Below are positions 8,332 through 16,496 of a DNA stretch of 64,000 nucleotides, piece after piece (the stretch's first letter is position 1; every line of letters starts with the position of its first letter). The position numbers and the translations under genes are program-made. Below the pieces are notes generated by a model. The model made no database searches. It was not told the DNA's origin and worked only from the letters and a program-made list of their open reading frames with translations. The DNA lies in contig NZ_WRXO01000017.1 of assembly GCF_009758125.1 (NCBI RefSeq), positions 1 through 64,000 on the forward strand. Reading direction: 5' to 3'. This DNA comes from Chitinophaga oryziterrae (GTDB lineage: Bacteria; Bacteroidota; Bacteroidia; Chitinophagales; Chitinophagaceae).

Positions 8332-8428
8332 AAATTATATTAAATGCGGAACCTCGTCCAGCTAAATTAACCGTCACTAGTGTAATACTGGGTTCCATAT
8401 TGGCATTCAGTGTATTATTATCAGAAAG
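8332..8428 (-). pseudogene. RHS core remnant upstream of the CdiA-type tip
   Basis: These bases align with the RHS core near 11224-11310, including the segment that reads CCATATTGG(C/T)ATTCA(G/A)TGTATTA. One base is missing around 8331 compared with the intact copies, which breaks the frame into the tip gene. Homology ends near 8428. Confidence 0.65.
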
Positions 8429-8686
8429 AGTTAATAACAGAGAGCCTATACCCATTAGCCGTCCTTAAAACATTCCCGGCTATGATTTTATTACGTTAAG
8501 AATATATATATTTGAAGGAAGCACGGGATACTCTGAGTTGTATATTACATTATATTTCCAGAAAATAATTATACCTATGATCAAGTATGGTTTGGTATTG
8601 ACGCATGAACTCAAGCTACCAGTACTTTGAGCTAAAGAAATGCAGGATTCGATATTTCGTCTTTGTGAAAAGATAAACCAGAATAT

Positions 8687-9076
8687 ATGATAGATGCATC
8701 TATTTTACCTTTTTTAATTGAAAAATTTGATAAACTAATTATCAAATATAATTTGGCGTTGGATGCTTATAAAAATGGAGGAGGAGCAACTTTAAGCAAT
8801 AAGAATGTTAAAATTCATGTAATAATATATTCATGGCGGGATGAAGGAGGTGTGAGTATTGTTATTGACATTATTAAACCTGATAAAAAATATTATTTCT
8901 CCGATTTACTGGCAGAGATAGGAGTTGATACTGAAATCGAATACAACAATTTAGAGGAACAAGGCTTACTTAATTATGAAAATGATGAGAAGAAAATTAT
9001 TGCGGGAGCGGCCATTATATTAGAAAAGTACTGCAGTAGGATTCTTACAGGTGAACTTGATTTAGCTACTGGTTAA
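8687..9076 (+). CDS. Hypothetical protein, immunity-like
   Basis: This 129-residue cytoplasmic protein is the only plus-strand gene inside the toxin region. It has an N-terminal helical part, a beta hairpin (KIHVIIYSW, then GVSIVIDII), an acidic middle and a helical end. No family is recognised. Size and company suggest an immunity protein left behind after its tip was lost or inverted; nothing in the sequence proves it. Confidence 0.55.
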   Translation: MIDASILPFLIEKFDKLIIKYNLALDAYKNGGGATLSNKNVKIHVIIYSWRDEGGVSIVIDIIKPDKKYYFSDLLAEIGVDTEIEYNNLEEQGLLNYENDEKKIIAGAAIILEKYCSRILTGELDLATG

Positions 9077-9442
9077 AGGTTCTTTACCTAATTAACGACT
9101 GAGTGATTATGTATAATTGTTCCGATTGTCGCGAGTAAAATTTTAGACAGCTGGTGGTAAATTGTCCTGGTGTTTTTCTACAGCATTACCAGTTCATTTT
9201 TATCATACGAATAAATCGAACTATCAAGAAAAAGACGACTTTTTATCTTCTTGATTATCATATTTATTATTTCTTGTAGCATTATCCTTAAAAGCAATCA
9301 ATCATACTTATATTCAATTAATTACAGTTTGTAAATTTATTTATGTCATAATTACCCAATAAAAAAGAAGGTGCATTGAAACACCTTCTTTTTTATTTAG
9401 ATTGCTGATTGTTCTGGTTTGTCTGACTATCTGACCAACAGA
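9077..9442. other. Intergenic stretch
   Basis: Apart from the terminator at 9361-9394, I see no gene or repeat in these 366 bases. The sequence is AT-rich and both flanking genes point into it. Confidence 0.5.
9361..9394. terminator. Bidirectional terminator
   Basis: AAAAAAGAAGGTG (9361-9373) and its perfect complement (9382-9394) form a 13-bp stem with an 8-base loop. The A and T ends supply a U run on either transcript, so it can serve the plus-strand gene at 8687 and the minus-strand gene at 9443. Confidence 0.8.
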
Positions 9443-9796
9443 TTAAGAATTATAAATATCATGCATGAATTCTACATCCTGATTATTTAAAATATGAGCT
9501 TGCCCGTCATTGTCATTCTTGTACCATAATTCTAATCTGCCTTTATCTGGCCCATCTTCGATAGCCCTTACTCCATCTAAAACACAGAAAAAACCAAAGA
9601 GAGCACTTTGTGCTGATTCCGTAATTATTTCTTTTAAAACCTCTCTATCTTCCAGACTCAATTTATTATATAATAATGACATCCTTTTCAATTTTTCACT
9701 TGGAAGCGTGGTTTCATCTAATTCCTCCAATAGATTGCTTATTGTAGTATCCTCTACTACTTTTTTAATCGTGAGTATAAATTCTTCAGTATTCAT
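9443..9796 (-). CDS. Probable immunity protein for LHH-type toxins
   Basis: The 117-residue acidic protein is mostly helical in its first 70 residues and ends with a DGPDKGRLELWY strand region. It starts 4 bases after the orphan LHH toxin tip (9801-10067), which directly follows the RHS gene at 10070 that bears a related LHH domain. It is therefore the only immunity candidate for both toxins. No family is recognised. Confidence 0.6.
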   Translation of the reverse strand: MNTEEFILTIKKVVEDTTISNLLEELDETTLPSEKLKRMSLLYNKLSLEDREVLKEIITESAQSALFGFFCVLDGVRAIEDGPDKGRLELWYKNDNDGQAHILNNQDVEFMHDIYNS

Positions 9797-9800
9797 TGAT

Positions 9801-10067
9801 TTACTTTTTAAATGACTCAGGATATTTTTTTCTATTCAGTTCAATTATCTTCAACAAAACATTAATTGGAATCAGTGAATGTTGGCGTAAGTTCCAAATT
9901 TCTTTTGCCATCAGATCTCTTGCACTAAACACATCTTCAAATCTTGCCATCTTAAGGTTTTGGTGTGCTTTGAATCGTAGCGCAATGGCTACACCAGTTT
10001 TAACATTAAAATTTTTTATCAATCGCTTACTATCTCTAATATTAGGTATATGATGCAGATCGTACAT
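9801..10067 (-). CDS. Orphan LHH-type nuclease toxin tip
   Basis: The 88 residues are a second version of the C-terminal domain of the preceding RHS protein. Both share DLHHxP, TGxAxAL, SAR(D/E)LxA(K/R) and a closing helix with KK(Y/H)P(E/N)S. DLHHIP fits the HNH/endonuclease VII-type LHH toxins, in which the histidines bind metal and act in DNA cleavage. The frame starts with its own ATG 2 bases beyond the RHS stop and has no RHS core. It is probably an older tip displaced by the newer one. Whether it is translated is unknown. Confidence 0.6.
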   Translation of the reverse strand: MYDLHHIPNIRDSKRLIKNFNVKTGVAIALRFKAHQNLKMARFEDVFSARDLMAKEIWNLRQHSLIPINVLLKIIELNRKKYPESFKK

Positions 10068-10069
10068 AT

Positions 10070-12472
10070 TTATGGTACTTTAGGTATTCTTGGAGGTCTA
10101 ATATACGAATTAGGATGTTGCTTTTTAGCTAAATCTACTATCCATTGAATAACTTCTCTTGGCACTGCTACTTGTCGCATATTTTGGGCATCTCTGGCTA
10201 AAAGCTCTCTGGCAGAACCTAAATAAGACCCTTTTAAACGAGGTATTAATCTATGAACTTTTTCATTCAGGGCAACTGCTGTCCCAGTCGCTCTGGTATA
10301 TCCTGGAATTATCTGATTTGCGGCATGCGCTTGTGGAACATGGTGCAAATCCAGTTTATCACCTGATACAGAATTCTTTTCCAAATCTTTAAACTCTCCT
10401 ACGTCATATTCTTGGACAGGAGCAGCAGGAGGCTTAGTTGCCTTTGCCAATAAACTTACTGCTGTTTGAATTTGAGTTGCTGCTTTAACGGCAACAACTT
10501 CGCTATTACTTACCATTGCAAGTTGAGGTGCCACGCCACCTCCGCCGCCAGGGGTAGGTGTTGCATATTGTGCTACTGTACTTGCTGCATCATACCAACC
10601 AGCATTCTGCTCATTTATTCCAACGCTTTCAGCAGATCGATGAATAAGTCCCAAAGAAAGTGCTCTGTTCGCGCCGTCCATCATTCCAAGACTGGAGGCT
10701 CCAAGTTGGTCCTGCGTAGCTTTAAATCCAGCACCCCACCCCTTAAAGCTAATGGTAAAGAAATTTGCTTGATATACTATGCCGTTCCACAACTTGCGAA
10801 ACGGGCTAGGATTATCTTCGTCACCTGGACCTCCCGGAGTATTACCTAACAGATCACTATACAGTAAAGGGCTATTATTTAATACAGCGTATTCACTTAT
10901 CCCCATGGTTGGCTTAGGATCTAAATTCCATCTTCTTCCTGTCCTCGTATCATACTCCCAGAACAAAGCTGTATTATGATTTCCTTCTATTTCGTCAGAC
11001 TTCTCTTGTCCATTAAATCCATAACGATACTTAATACTACTAAGTCCTCTACCTGGCATTTGCATACCAAATGGATAATACTCCTGTGCAGAAACAATAT
11101 CAGCTTCATAATGATCAAATACACTTCCAGTGAAGATACTATTTTTCTTATCTGATACTGTCGCCAATACATTACCCAGATGATTACTTAACTCAAAGAA
11201 CTTCTTACCCCGAATAAAATTAATATTAAATCCTGAACCTAGTCCAGTTAAATTGACCGTCACTGGTGTTACACCGGATTCCATATTGGTATTCAATGTA
11301 TTAATACCTAAACGGCTACTTCCATACAGGTGAGTTTCTGTTTGAGAAAAAGCACCACTGTTAATGGTGTTATCCCCTTTAGTATACACACTCATAACAT
11401 TTCCGGAGGCATCACGTACATACCATGTCTGAACCCCATTCACCGTCTTGCTAACACGGTTACCGGTCACATCGTAAGTATAACCAATGGTAGTACCATC
11501 CGTTTTAGTAATAGTAGAGATCTTTCCGTAAACATTCCAGCTTATATTACGAATACTACCAGCACTATCTTTTACTAGATTTCCTATAGCGTCATAATCA
11601 TAGTTACCAATTAACTGGTTATCAATATCATTATCATAATTAGCAGCCGCAATATCATCCTTTATGAACTCAAGTTTATTCGTACCTGTTTTGTAGCTGT
11701 AAGCCAGGCTATCCATTTGTTTATTGGGCATAGCCTTGTTACCATAACGGTCATAGGTAAGAATGTTACCATTTGCATCATAACTGATAGATTCCTTATA
11801 ATCAGATAAAGCGACAGGTGTCCAGGTATTGGTAGTGGTGTTTAAACCATTAGAAGCCTGCATTTTTTTAAGCCTGTTAAGGACGTCGTAACTGTAGGAA
11901 TACAGCAAAGGATTACCTAAAGACGGTAAATTCTGACTGATAGCAGATATATTACCATCGAATAAAGAAGTTAAACCAGTGACAGAAGCAAATGGTGACA
12001 CAGTGTTGTTAACTGGTGAGTATTCACCGTTGCCATAGTGGTGAAGCGCAAGTCCAAATACATCTTTTGCAACCATACTTCCAGCAGCACCATCATGTCC
12101 CATGTCGAATGCTGACGTAACAGCGGTACTGTTTACGCCTTTTAACCAACCTTGTAATGTATATGCATAATCCAGTCCTTGTACCTGTTGCTGGCCTATT
12201 ACCGCACGCGCCAGTGGTCCATGTTTATAGTATTGGTAAAATGCATCATTCTCCCAATAAATACTATCCTTGCTGGTCTCTACATTGGTTATTCTATTTT
12301 CTGCATCATAGCTATAACGGTGATAGAACGCATCCGGTTTTCCGGGTTGATAGGACACTGTATTTACTTTACCACTAATAAGATCATATTGATAAGCTAT
12401 CTTTTTCCAACGGTTTCCATTGCCTGCATCGGCCATACCCCCTAGCTTGTAGTCCTGTAATAACAGGTTCAC
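10070..12472 (-). CDS. RHS-repeat toxin with LHH nuclease-like tip, 5'-truncated
   Basis: The 800-residue protein starts with GTG in the middle of the RHS repeat region (VNLLLQDYKLGG in the longer copy). YD repeats fill residues 1-430, the core end lies at about 435-520 (YYPFGMQMPGRG, YRYGFNGQEKSDE), then YSDLLGN marks the tip junction. A glycine-rich pre-toxin linker with GGGGG leads to the last 95 residues, GDKLDLHHVPQ through SARELLARD and KKQHPNSY, an LHH-type HNH nuclease domain. No signal peptide or N-terminal domain remains; the copy breaks off at the end of the 408-bp repeat (12479). It needs a donor 5' half to be secreted. Confidence 0.8.
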   Translation of the reverse strand: MNLLLQDYKLGGMADAGNGNRWKKIAYQYDLISGKVNTVSYQPGKPDAFYHRYSYDAENRITNVETSKDSIYWENDAFYQYYKHGPLARAVIGQQQVQGLDYAYTLQGWLKGVNSTAVTSAFDMGHDGAAGSMVAKDVFGLALHHYGNGEYSPVNNTVSPFASVTGLTSLFDGNISAISQNLPSLGNPLLYSYSYDVLNRLKKMQASNGLNTTTNTWTPVALSDYKESISYDANGNILTYDRYGNKAMPNKQMDSLAYSYKTGTNKLEFIKDDIAAANYDNDIDNQLIGNYDYDAIGNLVKDSAGSIRNISWNVYGKISTITKTDGTTIGYTYDVTGNRVSKTVNGVQTWYVRDASGNVMSVYTKGDNTINSGAFSQTETHLYGSSRLGINTLNTNMESGVTPVTVNLTGLGSGFNINFIRGKKFFELSNHLGNVLATVSDKKNSIFTGSVFDHYEADIVSAQEYYPFGMQMPGRGLSSIKYRYGFNGQEKSDEIEGNHNTALFWEYDTRTGRRWNLDPKPTMGISEYAVLNNSPLLYSDLLGNTPGGPGDEDNPSPFRKLWNGIVYQANFFTISFKGWGAGFKATQDQLGASSLGMMDGANRALSLGLIHRSAESVGINEQNAGWYDAASTVAQYATPTPGGGGGVAPQLAMVSNSEVVAVKAATQIQTAVSLLAKATKPPAAPVQEYDVGEFKDLEKNSVSGDKLDLHHVPQAHAANQIIPGYTRATGTAVALNEKVHRLIPRLKGSYLGSARELLARDAQNMRQVAVPREVIQWIVDLAKKQHPNSYIRPPRIPKVP

Positions 12473-12479
12473 ATTTCCA
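12072..12479. repeat. Direct repeat, copy 2 (408 bp, 5' end of RHS gene)
   Basis: The segment is identical to 4081-4488. Beyond 12479 the sequence has no similarity to the other RHS gene, so this border is where the RHS gene was cut. Confidence 0.95.
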
Positions 12480-12513
12480 GGTTTTGGAAACGATGTAGGT
12501 TCTAGATTACAAT

Positions 12514-12885
12514 CTATTCCCGTCCTTCTAAAAAGAAGTCATCAAACGAGTATTTAAGATCCAAAGAATCTACTGTAACCAAATTCACTAAACCAGAAGT
12601 GATAAATTCAAAGTCAGCATTCAAATCAACTACTCTAGTAACAGGTTCTAATATTTCTTTATTCTCCTCTTTATAAATTTTTATTTCAGCATTCTTCCAC
12701 GAAAATGGGCCTCTAATATAATCGCAAGTAATTCCAATAATATATAAATCCTTTTTTTCATTATGTCGCGACAACCGAATTGCTAAACGTTTATGGGAGA
12801 TATGAAACAACCAGACCTGCGCATTTGCGCCACGATATTTTTCCAACACTTCATCAAAATTATTACGATCTATGACTTTATCCAT
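12514..12885 (-). CDS. Hypothetical immunity-like protein
   Basis: The 123-residue cytoplasmic protein has no signal peptide. It contains an AQVWLFHISHKRLAIRL strand pair, a basic KKDLYIIGITCDYI strand and a C-terminal acidic segment. I do not recognise a family. It lies 41 bases upstream of the truncated RHS gene on the same strand, in a run of small genes without intact toxins, which suggests an orphan immunity gene. Confidence 0.5.
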   Translation of the reverse strand: MDKVIDRNNFDEVLEKYRGANAQVWLFHISHKRLAIRLSRHNEKKDLYIIGITCDYIRGPFSWKNAEIKIYKEENKEILEPVTRVVDLNADFEFITSGLVNLVTVDSLDLKYSFDDFFLEGRE

Positions 12886-12918
12886 TTATCTTTCTATCTG
12901 ACAACAATGTTTAAATTA

Positions 12919-13398
12919 TTACTTATGATTACCTAACTCAAATATTTTATTTTTAGGAAGCATCTCCTCAGATAATCCATTCACAGTTAACGGCTCTTTG
13001 CTTACATAAAATGAAAAAGTATTTATAGAAGGTCTATATTTATTATAACCGGAACTCCCAATAGTTCTTTCAAAAATTACGTTGGTTTTAGGGAACCCTC
13101 CCCAACTTAATTTTATAATGGTATCTGTATTGTAATAATAACAATTCATATCATACTTCCCCGCAGGGAATTCATTCGTTTTAACCTTAAAAAATTGAGG
13201 ATCTTTTGTAATTAAATAAACATATCCATTATTAAAACTTAAAGGTTGAATGGAATTATTACTACTGTCATTAAATATAATATTTACCCATCCGGTATAA
13301 TTTAACGGAATATAAATATTTACGCTCTGATTACTTCCCCTATCAGAACAACAAAGAAAAAAAGGAATAAAGAAAAGTACTATAATTAGACGTGTCAT
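12919..13398 (-). CDS. Small lipoprotein, possible periplasmic immunity protein
   Basis: The 159-residue protein begins with a classical lipoprotein signal, LFFIPFFLCCSDRGS, with the lipid-bearing Cys at about residue 16-17. The rest is beta-rich (VNIYIPLNYTGWVNIIF and following strands), compatible with a small sandwich domain. Membrane-anchored immunity proteins are known for toxins acting in the periplasm. Here the neighbours support that reading, but no specific toxin remains next to it. Family not recognised. Confidence 0.6.
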   Translation of the reverse strand: MTRLIIVLFFIPFFLCCSDRGSNQSVNIYIPLNYTGWVNIIFNDSSNNSIQPLSFNNGYVYLITKDPQFFKVKTNEFPAGKYDMNCYYYNTDTIIKLSWGGFPKTNVIFERTIGSSGYNKYRPSINTFSFYVSKEPLTVNGLSEEMLPKNKIFELGNHK

Positions 13399-13559
13399 TA
13401 TATTTATTTATGAAATGTGCTATTCATTCTTGCGAAACAGCCACCAGACAATAAAAAAATTAAGAAATTATTTTTATTCGAATTTGACTAAATCAAGATA
13501 ATTGATTTCTTTATAAAACTTCTATTTGAGATAATCACGTCAGATTATATAAAATTACT

Positions 13560-13979
13560 TTACTTAATAGGGAAGTTACTATGTAGGGTATAGTAAGAGT
13601 CATCAGTAAATTCAAAAATTAATTCTCCATCTGTACTTATTCCTGAGACACCAAAACTATTCTCATTGACAATATCCTCCCAGTTGTCTGAAAACAAAAT
13701 ACTTGACAATTCAATAATTGGACTACCAGGATTTAATTCCAAAATTATTTTCCTTTCTGGATTGCAAAGTTTACTTCTTTTTAAAAGAATTGTTATATCA
13801 TCGTTGCCAATATAATCATAAAAAAAAGAAAAACCTTTCATTGATTTCCAATCCACATGTGTCCGATAAATATGTTGACTTTTATTGATTGGATATCCAA
13901 ATGATAATAATTTTTTTTCAAAAAATGTATTATTATATTCTGATAGAACTTTAATATCATTATTTTTAAAAAATTTCAT
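13560..13979 (-). CDS. Probable immunity protein for the broken tip at 14041
   Basis: The 139-residue cytoplasmic protein has mixed alpha/beta character, with ILLKRSKLCNPERKIILEL in the middle and ELIFEFTDDSYYTL at the end. It begins 61 bases after the stop of a degraded toxin tip on the same strand, which makes it the likely former partner of that tip. No family recognised. Confidence 0.5.
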   Translation of the reverse strand: MKFFKNNDIKVLSEYNNTFFEKKLLSFGYPINKSQHIYRTHVDWKSMKGFSFFYDYIGNDDITILLKRSKLCNPERKIILELNPGSPIIELSSILFSDNWEDIVNENSFGVSGISTDGELIFEFTDDSYYTLHSNFPIK

Positions 13980-14040
13980 TTTACTATTTTTTTATAATTC
14001 TCTATGCTGTTTTAACTAATGTTTATCGGCTTTAACAACT

Positions 14041-14280
14041 TCATTTTTTTTTCATTCTTTCTACCTGTTCCTGACTACTGTTAAACTGAATTGCTCCTTT
14101 TTGTTTTCCATTTTTCCAGTTATAATGAGCCCCTTTTTGAGCGTCATAATCCAATCTTAGCTATTTATACAATCCGTCCTCTCCAACCCAACGAAAACCG
14201 GTAATACCATCTTGTCGAGAACCAAATTTACCGCTCATTACTTCCGCATCTTTAGGTATATCTCCTATTATAGACTTCTT
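14041..14280 (-). pseudogene. Toxin-tip remnant with an internal stop
   Basis: Eighty codons on the minus strand read as the end of an RHS tip: GKFGSRQDGITGFRW, then an in-frame TAG at 14161-14163, then DYDAQKGAHYNWKNGKQKG and a final EQVERMKKK before TGA at 14041. Upstream the frame is closed by TGA at 14281. The domain is a small toxin end of a kind seen after RHS cores, but I cannot name its activity. The stop codon indicates an inactive relic kept next to its immunity gene. Confidence 0.5.
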
Positions 14281-14305
14281 TCAAAAAAATATCGCTACTC
14301 TATAA

Positions 14306-14343
14306 TATAATAAGCGTAGCCAATAACGACTACGCTTACTATA
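14306..14343 (-). terminator. Terminator hairpin after the gene at 14348
   Basis: Arms 14306-14319 and 14330-14343 pair over 14 positions with one mismatch, around a 10-base loop. The hairpin lies just beyond the stop of the minus-strand gene at 14348. Confidence 0.6.
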
Positions 14344-14347
14344 AGTT

Positions 14348-14662
14348 TTATTCGATCATTCCAGGAATTTTAATCAAAGGGCTAAAATCCGTCTTCCAAA
14401 TATCAAGTTCTAGTAAATACCCTTTGCAATCTATATTTAAAGATGCAATTACATCTATTCCGTCTTCGTCTGTAAACTGATATTCACTAACTTGCTCGCC
14501 AAATAATCGGTCCTCATCTATTATTCCAGAAGGGAATAAATGCAAACTACCCATCCCTGCATCCTCCATTGTTTGTACTAGTAAATCAACTTTCCAATCA
14601 AATAGAAACGCTTTTGAGGCTTTTTTAATTAAGATTTCAAGAAGCCTCTCTTCTTGCGGCAA
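14348..14662 (-). CDS. DUF6984-like protein, likely longer gene with a slip in A6
   Basis: The 104-residue frame resembles the DUF6984 family: an N-terminal PQEERLLEILIKKA helix, GMGSLHLFPSG, then FTDEDGIDVIASLNID and LELDIWKTDFSPL. The role of that family is unknown; it is common beside polymorphic toxins. The only start inside the frame is TTG at 14662. An ATG at 14688 lies in another frame, and one more A in the A6 run (14671-14676 on the plus strand as T6) would join MEFNKK to RRPLPQEERLL. So the real gene probably starts at 14688 and carries a single-base deletion or uses slippage. Confidence 0.6.
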   Translation of the reverse strand: MPQEERLLEILIKKASKAFLFDWKVDLLVQTMEDAGMGSLHLFPSGIIDEDRLFGEQVSEYQFTDEDGIDVIASLNIDCKGYLLELDIWKTDFSPLIKIPGMIE

Positions 14663-14779
14663 CGGCCGTCTTTTTTATTGAACTCCATGGATATCACATG
14701 AAATCTTATTACGAACAGTGTCGATCCATAGTGCAAGATATATTCACATTATGATAAAAGTTGTGGGCCACTAATAAGT

Positions 14780-15142
14780 TTAATGATACACAATTTCGTC
14801 TTTTAATTCAATTGTTTTCGCAACTATATAAGTAGGTAAAGTGTCTTCACAGTTAAATTTAAAAATGCTAAGATCTTGTTGAATCCAATATCCCATATTT
14901 AACTCTTTCGCAGCTTCATCTGATATCAATTCCAAGCACAACTTGCCTGGAATAATTTGCCAATTTAAAGTACCTAGGATAGCATAAACATCATTAAAAA
15001 CAATTTCAAAATTATGATAATAAATAAAATCTTTACTTCCGGCAACTAAAAGGGTTTCCTTTTGAAGAGATAAAACCGAGAATTCAAAGAAATAAAGGTC
15101 CTTTACTTTATTATTAATTATATCAATAACCTCTGAAAACAT
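14780..15142 (-). CDS. Hypothetical immunity-like protein
   Basis: The 120-residue cytoplasmic protein contains FFEFSVLSLQKETLLVAGS, WQIIPGKLCLELIS and a C-terminal TYIVAKTIELKDE strand. It shows no recognised family. It overlaps the end of the upstream secreted-protein fragment by 20 bases, probably the result of a deletion that fused two loci. An orphan immunity role is likely from context. Confidence 0.5.
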   Translation of the reverse strand: MFSEVIDIINNKVKDLYFFEFSVLSLQKETLLVAGSKDFIYYHNFEIVFNDVYAILGTLNWQIIPGKLCLELISDEAAKELNMGYWIQQDLSIFKFNCEDTLPTYIVAKTIELKDEIVYH

Positions 15143-15536
15143 ATCTTATTTTTAAGTGAAAAATCAATTCCTCTTTGTCTTTTGTTTTAGATTGATAATA
15201 AAGGTCATACATCACATTCCCGTGTACCGCCAGTAAAGGTTTACGCTGATTAACAAATACAGGTAATTGCCTTTCTTTCCGGATATGCATCACATAACCG
15301 GTTACGGTATCATACGTCTGGCGGGATAATGGAATGAGAACAACGGTAGCAGACTTACATCCTCCCGGCGTATAGTAGATAAGGTTATCTGTAAATTTTT
15401 GCGGGTCCCTGAAATAAGGCATTGTTATATTCCATCGGGTACAGTATCCGGAAATCTCCCTAGACAATGCCGATTGACAGTATACATTGCATACTGCAAA
15501 AAGAAAAATAAGCACGAGGGATACAAAAAATTTCAC
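15123..15536 (-). CDS. Secreted protein, probably C-terminally truncated
   Basis: The 137-residue product starts with a clear signal peptide (FFVSLVLIFLFAVCNVYCQS) and continues with ISGYCTRWNITMPYF and a beta-rich part ending in HGNVMYDLYYQSKTKD. The last 20 residues are basic, unlike the rest, and overlap the next gene, so the natural C terminus seems to be gone. It may be the 5' end of a larger exported protein that once headed the RHS locus. No family recognised. Confidence 0.5.
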   Translation of the reverse strand: MKFFVSLVLIFLFAVCNVYCQSALSREISGYCTRWNITMPYFRDPQKFTDNLIYYTPGGCKSATVVLIPLSRQTYDTVTGYVMHIRKERQLPVFVNQRKPLLAVHGNVMYDLYYQSKTKDKEELIFHLKIRYVFRGY

Positions 15537-15847
15537 GGCAAGTTCTGGATTCTAATGTTGGTATAAGGAAGTTTAAGAGGGAGTAAACCGGGCATAAACA
15601 TATATTCTCATTCACTTTTGATGAATGATAAACATGATAATAACAGATTACGGGGGTATAAATGCTTAATGCTGTACAATTAAATCTAGCACATGACGAA
15701 ATACTTGTCTCAAAAATTGTCCCTTAAATTACCCTGCAAACATAACTGTTTTTTCAAATAATTACTATTAATAAATAAAAGAAAAATCTTTACGTGTACT
15801 TGCATTGTTAAAAGATACAACAGTATTTCATTTTTATCCTTAATTTT
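15537..15847. other. Divergent intergenic region
   Basis: These 311 AT-rich bases separate the minus-strand secreted fragment from the plus-strand TetR gene and should hold both promoters. TATGTTTA on the minus strand is one mismatch from the -7 consensus, but no matching -33 box is clear. No gene is seen. Confidence 0.4.
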
Positions 15848-15850
15848 ATG

Positions 15851-15866
15851 TACCAAATGGTCGGTA
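15851..15866. promoter_or_regulatory. Possible TetR operator
   Basis: TACCAAATGGTCGGTA is an imperfect palindrome with perfect TACC/GGTA ends, similar to the GGTCGGTA half sites bound by many TetR/AcrR regulators. It lies 2 bases before the ATG at 15869, which would fit autorepression. Confidence 0.4.
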
Positions 15867-15868
15867 CT

Positions 15869-16474
15869 ATGAATGAATCAAAGGAGCACATTTTAGTCAC
15901 ATCACTGAGACTTTTCCTGCAGAAAAACTTCAAGGAAGTAACCATGAAACAGATCGTGGAAGAAACCGGCATGTCCAAAGGTGCGTTCTATCATTACTTT
16001 AGCAGTAAAGAGCAGGTGTTTGAAGAAGTAATACAACACTTCTTCATGGATATGATGTCTATAGATTTCAGTAAAATTCCATTCCATTCCTTAAAACAAT
16101 TCTATACGGAAATACTGGCAGAATCAGAAAATAAAAGGAAGAAGTCCATGAAATTGATCGGTGGTAATAAAGAGCTGACCTTTACAGCCAACCTTTACTA
16201 CCTCATTTTTGATGCGATGAAGATTCTCCCCGGCTTCAAAGAAACGCTCCTGCTTTATCAGAAAGAAGAAGTAAAAGCATGGACAGCGAGGGTAAAACAT
16301 GCCCGGGAAAATGGTGAGATTGAATCTGAAATGAGTGATGCCCAGCTGGCCAAATTATTCATCTACACAGGTGATGGTATCGGCATCAGCAGGATTATGG
16401 AAGAGAACAGCAACAAAATAGGAAGCGAACTAAAACCCCTCTGGGATGGGTTATATAAGGCGATAAAAGTATAA
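15869..16474 (+). CDS. TetR/AcrR family transcriptional regulator
   Basis: The protein (201 residues from ATG 15869; an in-frame ATG at 15848 would add 7) has a TetR helix-turn-helix in residues 8-45: VTMKQIVEETGMSKGAFYHYFSSKE is diagnostic, split here between helices 2 and 3. The C-terminal 150 residues are helical and would bind an unknown ligand. I prefer the second start because a palindrome lies between the two ATGs. No transporter or enzyme is linked in operon; the next gene is convergent. The target is unknown. Confidence 0.9.
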   Translation: MNESKEHILVTSLRLFLQKNFKEVTMKQIVEETGMSKGAFYHYFSSKEQVFEEVIQHFFMDMMSIDFSKIPFHSLKQFYTEILAESENKRKKSMKLIGGNKELTFTANLYYLIFDAMKILPGFKETLLLYQKEEVKAWTARVKHARENGEIESEMSDAQLAKLFIYTGDGIGISRIMEENSNKIGSELKPLWDGLYKAIKV

Positions 16475-16496
16475 AAGCCACAGGTTCCCTCAACCA

